From positions 1 to 64,000 of the forward strand of contig NZ_LJHY01000012.1 in assembly GCF_001295795.1 (NCBI RefSeq): a DNA stretch of 64,000 bases. The letters run 5' to 3'. This document shows, in pieces, positions 63,803-64,000 of the stretch (positions within the stretch are counted from its first letter, which is position 1; every line of letters starts with the position of its first letter). A model generated the notes under the pieces. It searched no databases. It had not been told where the DNA came from and saw only the letters and a list, made by a program, of their open reading frames with translations. The translations under genes and the position numbers were made by a program. The stretch is from Novosphingobium sp. AAP83 (GTDB lineage: Bacteria; Pseudomonadota; Alphaproteobacteria; Sphingomonadales; Sphingomonadaceae).

Positions 63803-64000
63803 TTAGAAAACCATCTCCCCCTCCTCTTCAGAGGAGGGGGCCGGGGGGTGTTGTAAACCCAACCTCTCCCAAGCCCAGACCGCCGCATCTGCCACCGCCG
63901 GATCGGGGTCGTTCCGCAATGCCTCAACCTGCGGCAGCAACCCCGCATCGCCGCTGTTGCCTGCGGCATAAAGGCAATTGCGCACCATCCGGTCGCGCCC
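63803..64000 (-). CDS. queG: Epoxyqueuosine reductase QueG, C-terminal end (cut by the window)
   Basis: Only the last 65 codons before the stop are present. [20 protein letters not shown] and [20 protein letters not shown] match the HEAT-like C-terminal domain of QueG, which reduces epoxyqueuosine to queuosine in tRNA. The tail reads into the palindromic repeat at 63817-63840 and ends EEEGEMVF, so the repeat encodes the last residues. Confidence 0.88.
   Translation of the reverse strand, partial: GRDRMVRNCLYAAGNSGDAGLLPQVEALRNDPDPAVADAAVWAWERLGLQHPPAPSSEEEGEMVF
63817..63840. repeat. 24-bp palindromic repeat, identical to 40992-41015
   Basis: Same 11-base arms and 2-base loop as the copy beside prmC. 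It overlaps the 3' end of queG. Confidence 0.9.

Overview
The window reads as a chromosomal segment of a high-GC alphaproteobacterium of the order Sphingomonadales, most like Novosphingobium or a close relative. The support is gene content (CtrA, an RcdA-type DUF1465 protein, a TrcR-type DUF1013 protein, DUF4167, paired DUF465 proteins, a cisplatin-response type ATP-dependent DNA ligase), the prfA-prmC-DUF4167 gene order, and GC-rich palindromic intergenic repeats of the kind scattered through sphingomonad genomes. No rRNA, tRNA, CRISPR array, complete insertion sequence or prophage was seen. Most of the window is housekeeping sequence; assignments rest on motif recognition by eye.

Layout. 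0-14 kb: DNA ligase, a YoaK-type membrane protein, then a long minus-strand block (DUF167, gamma carbonic anhydrase, hemB, an M23 peptidase, ftsH, tilS, cpoB-like, rodZ-like, ptsP). 14-16.3 kb: two DUF465 proteins, an RcdA-like protein, a foldback repeat and a low-GC orphan Imm11-type immunity gene bounded by 13-bp direct repeats. 16.4-25.5 kb: glpD, an MBL hydrolase with a DUF4230 protein, nadA, an EamA transporter, an ene-reductase with a CitE-like lyase, lipB with a small lipoprotein, and a membrane protein. 25.5-38.8 kb: TrcR, bactofilin with its M23 peptidase, proA-nadD-rsfS, polA, a small lipoprotein, a class A beta-lactamase-fold protein, a GH24 lysozyme, metK and lnt. 38.9-50.9 kb: DUF4167, prmC, prfA, hisS, an M61 peptidase, ppa, pmbA, lptB and rpoN. 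57.4-64 kb: a CcmI-like TPR protein, ctrA, trmB, a TauE/SafE transporter, a ferredoxin-reductase-like flavoprotein and the 3' end of queG.

The most interesting part is the tight four-gene minus-strand operon at 50.9-57.1 kb. It encodes (1) a soluble protein joining an NAD(P)H/FAD oxidoreductase domain, two cyclic-nucleotide-binding domains and a ferredoxin domain with sixteen cysteines for four [4Fe-4S] clusters; (2) a membrane protein with two His-x13-His pairs in separate helices, as in transmembrane di-heme b cytochromes; (3) a protein with a cytoplasmic FHA domain, one membrane helix and a ten-CxxCH periplasmic cytochrome; and (4) a CpdA-like cyclic nucleotide phosphodiesterase. A CcmI/NrfG-like TPR protein is divergent from it. 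Read together they suggest an electron-transfer chain from cytoplasmic NAD(P)H across the inner membrane to a periplasmic decaheme cytochrome, with cyclic-nucleotide and possibly phospho-dependent control. I know of no described function for this combination.

Other points: hisS has a C-terminal third whose GC content drops sharply and whose anticodon-binding domain looks foreign; the intergenic palindromes appear to supply the Shine-Dalgarno sequences of both the DNA ligase gene and prmC; and the ctrA upstream region holds four GANTC methylation sites followed by CtrA half-sites.
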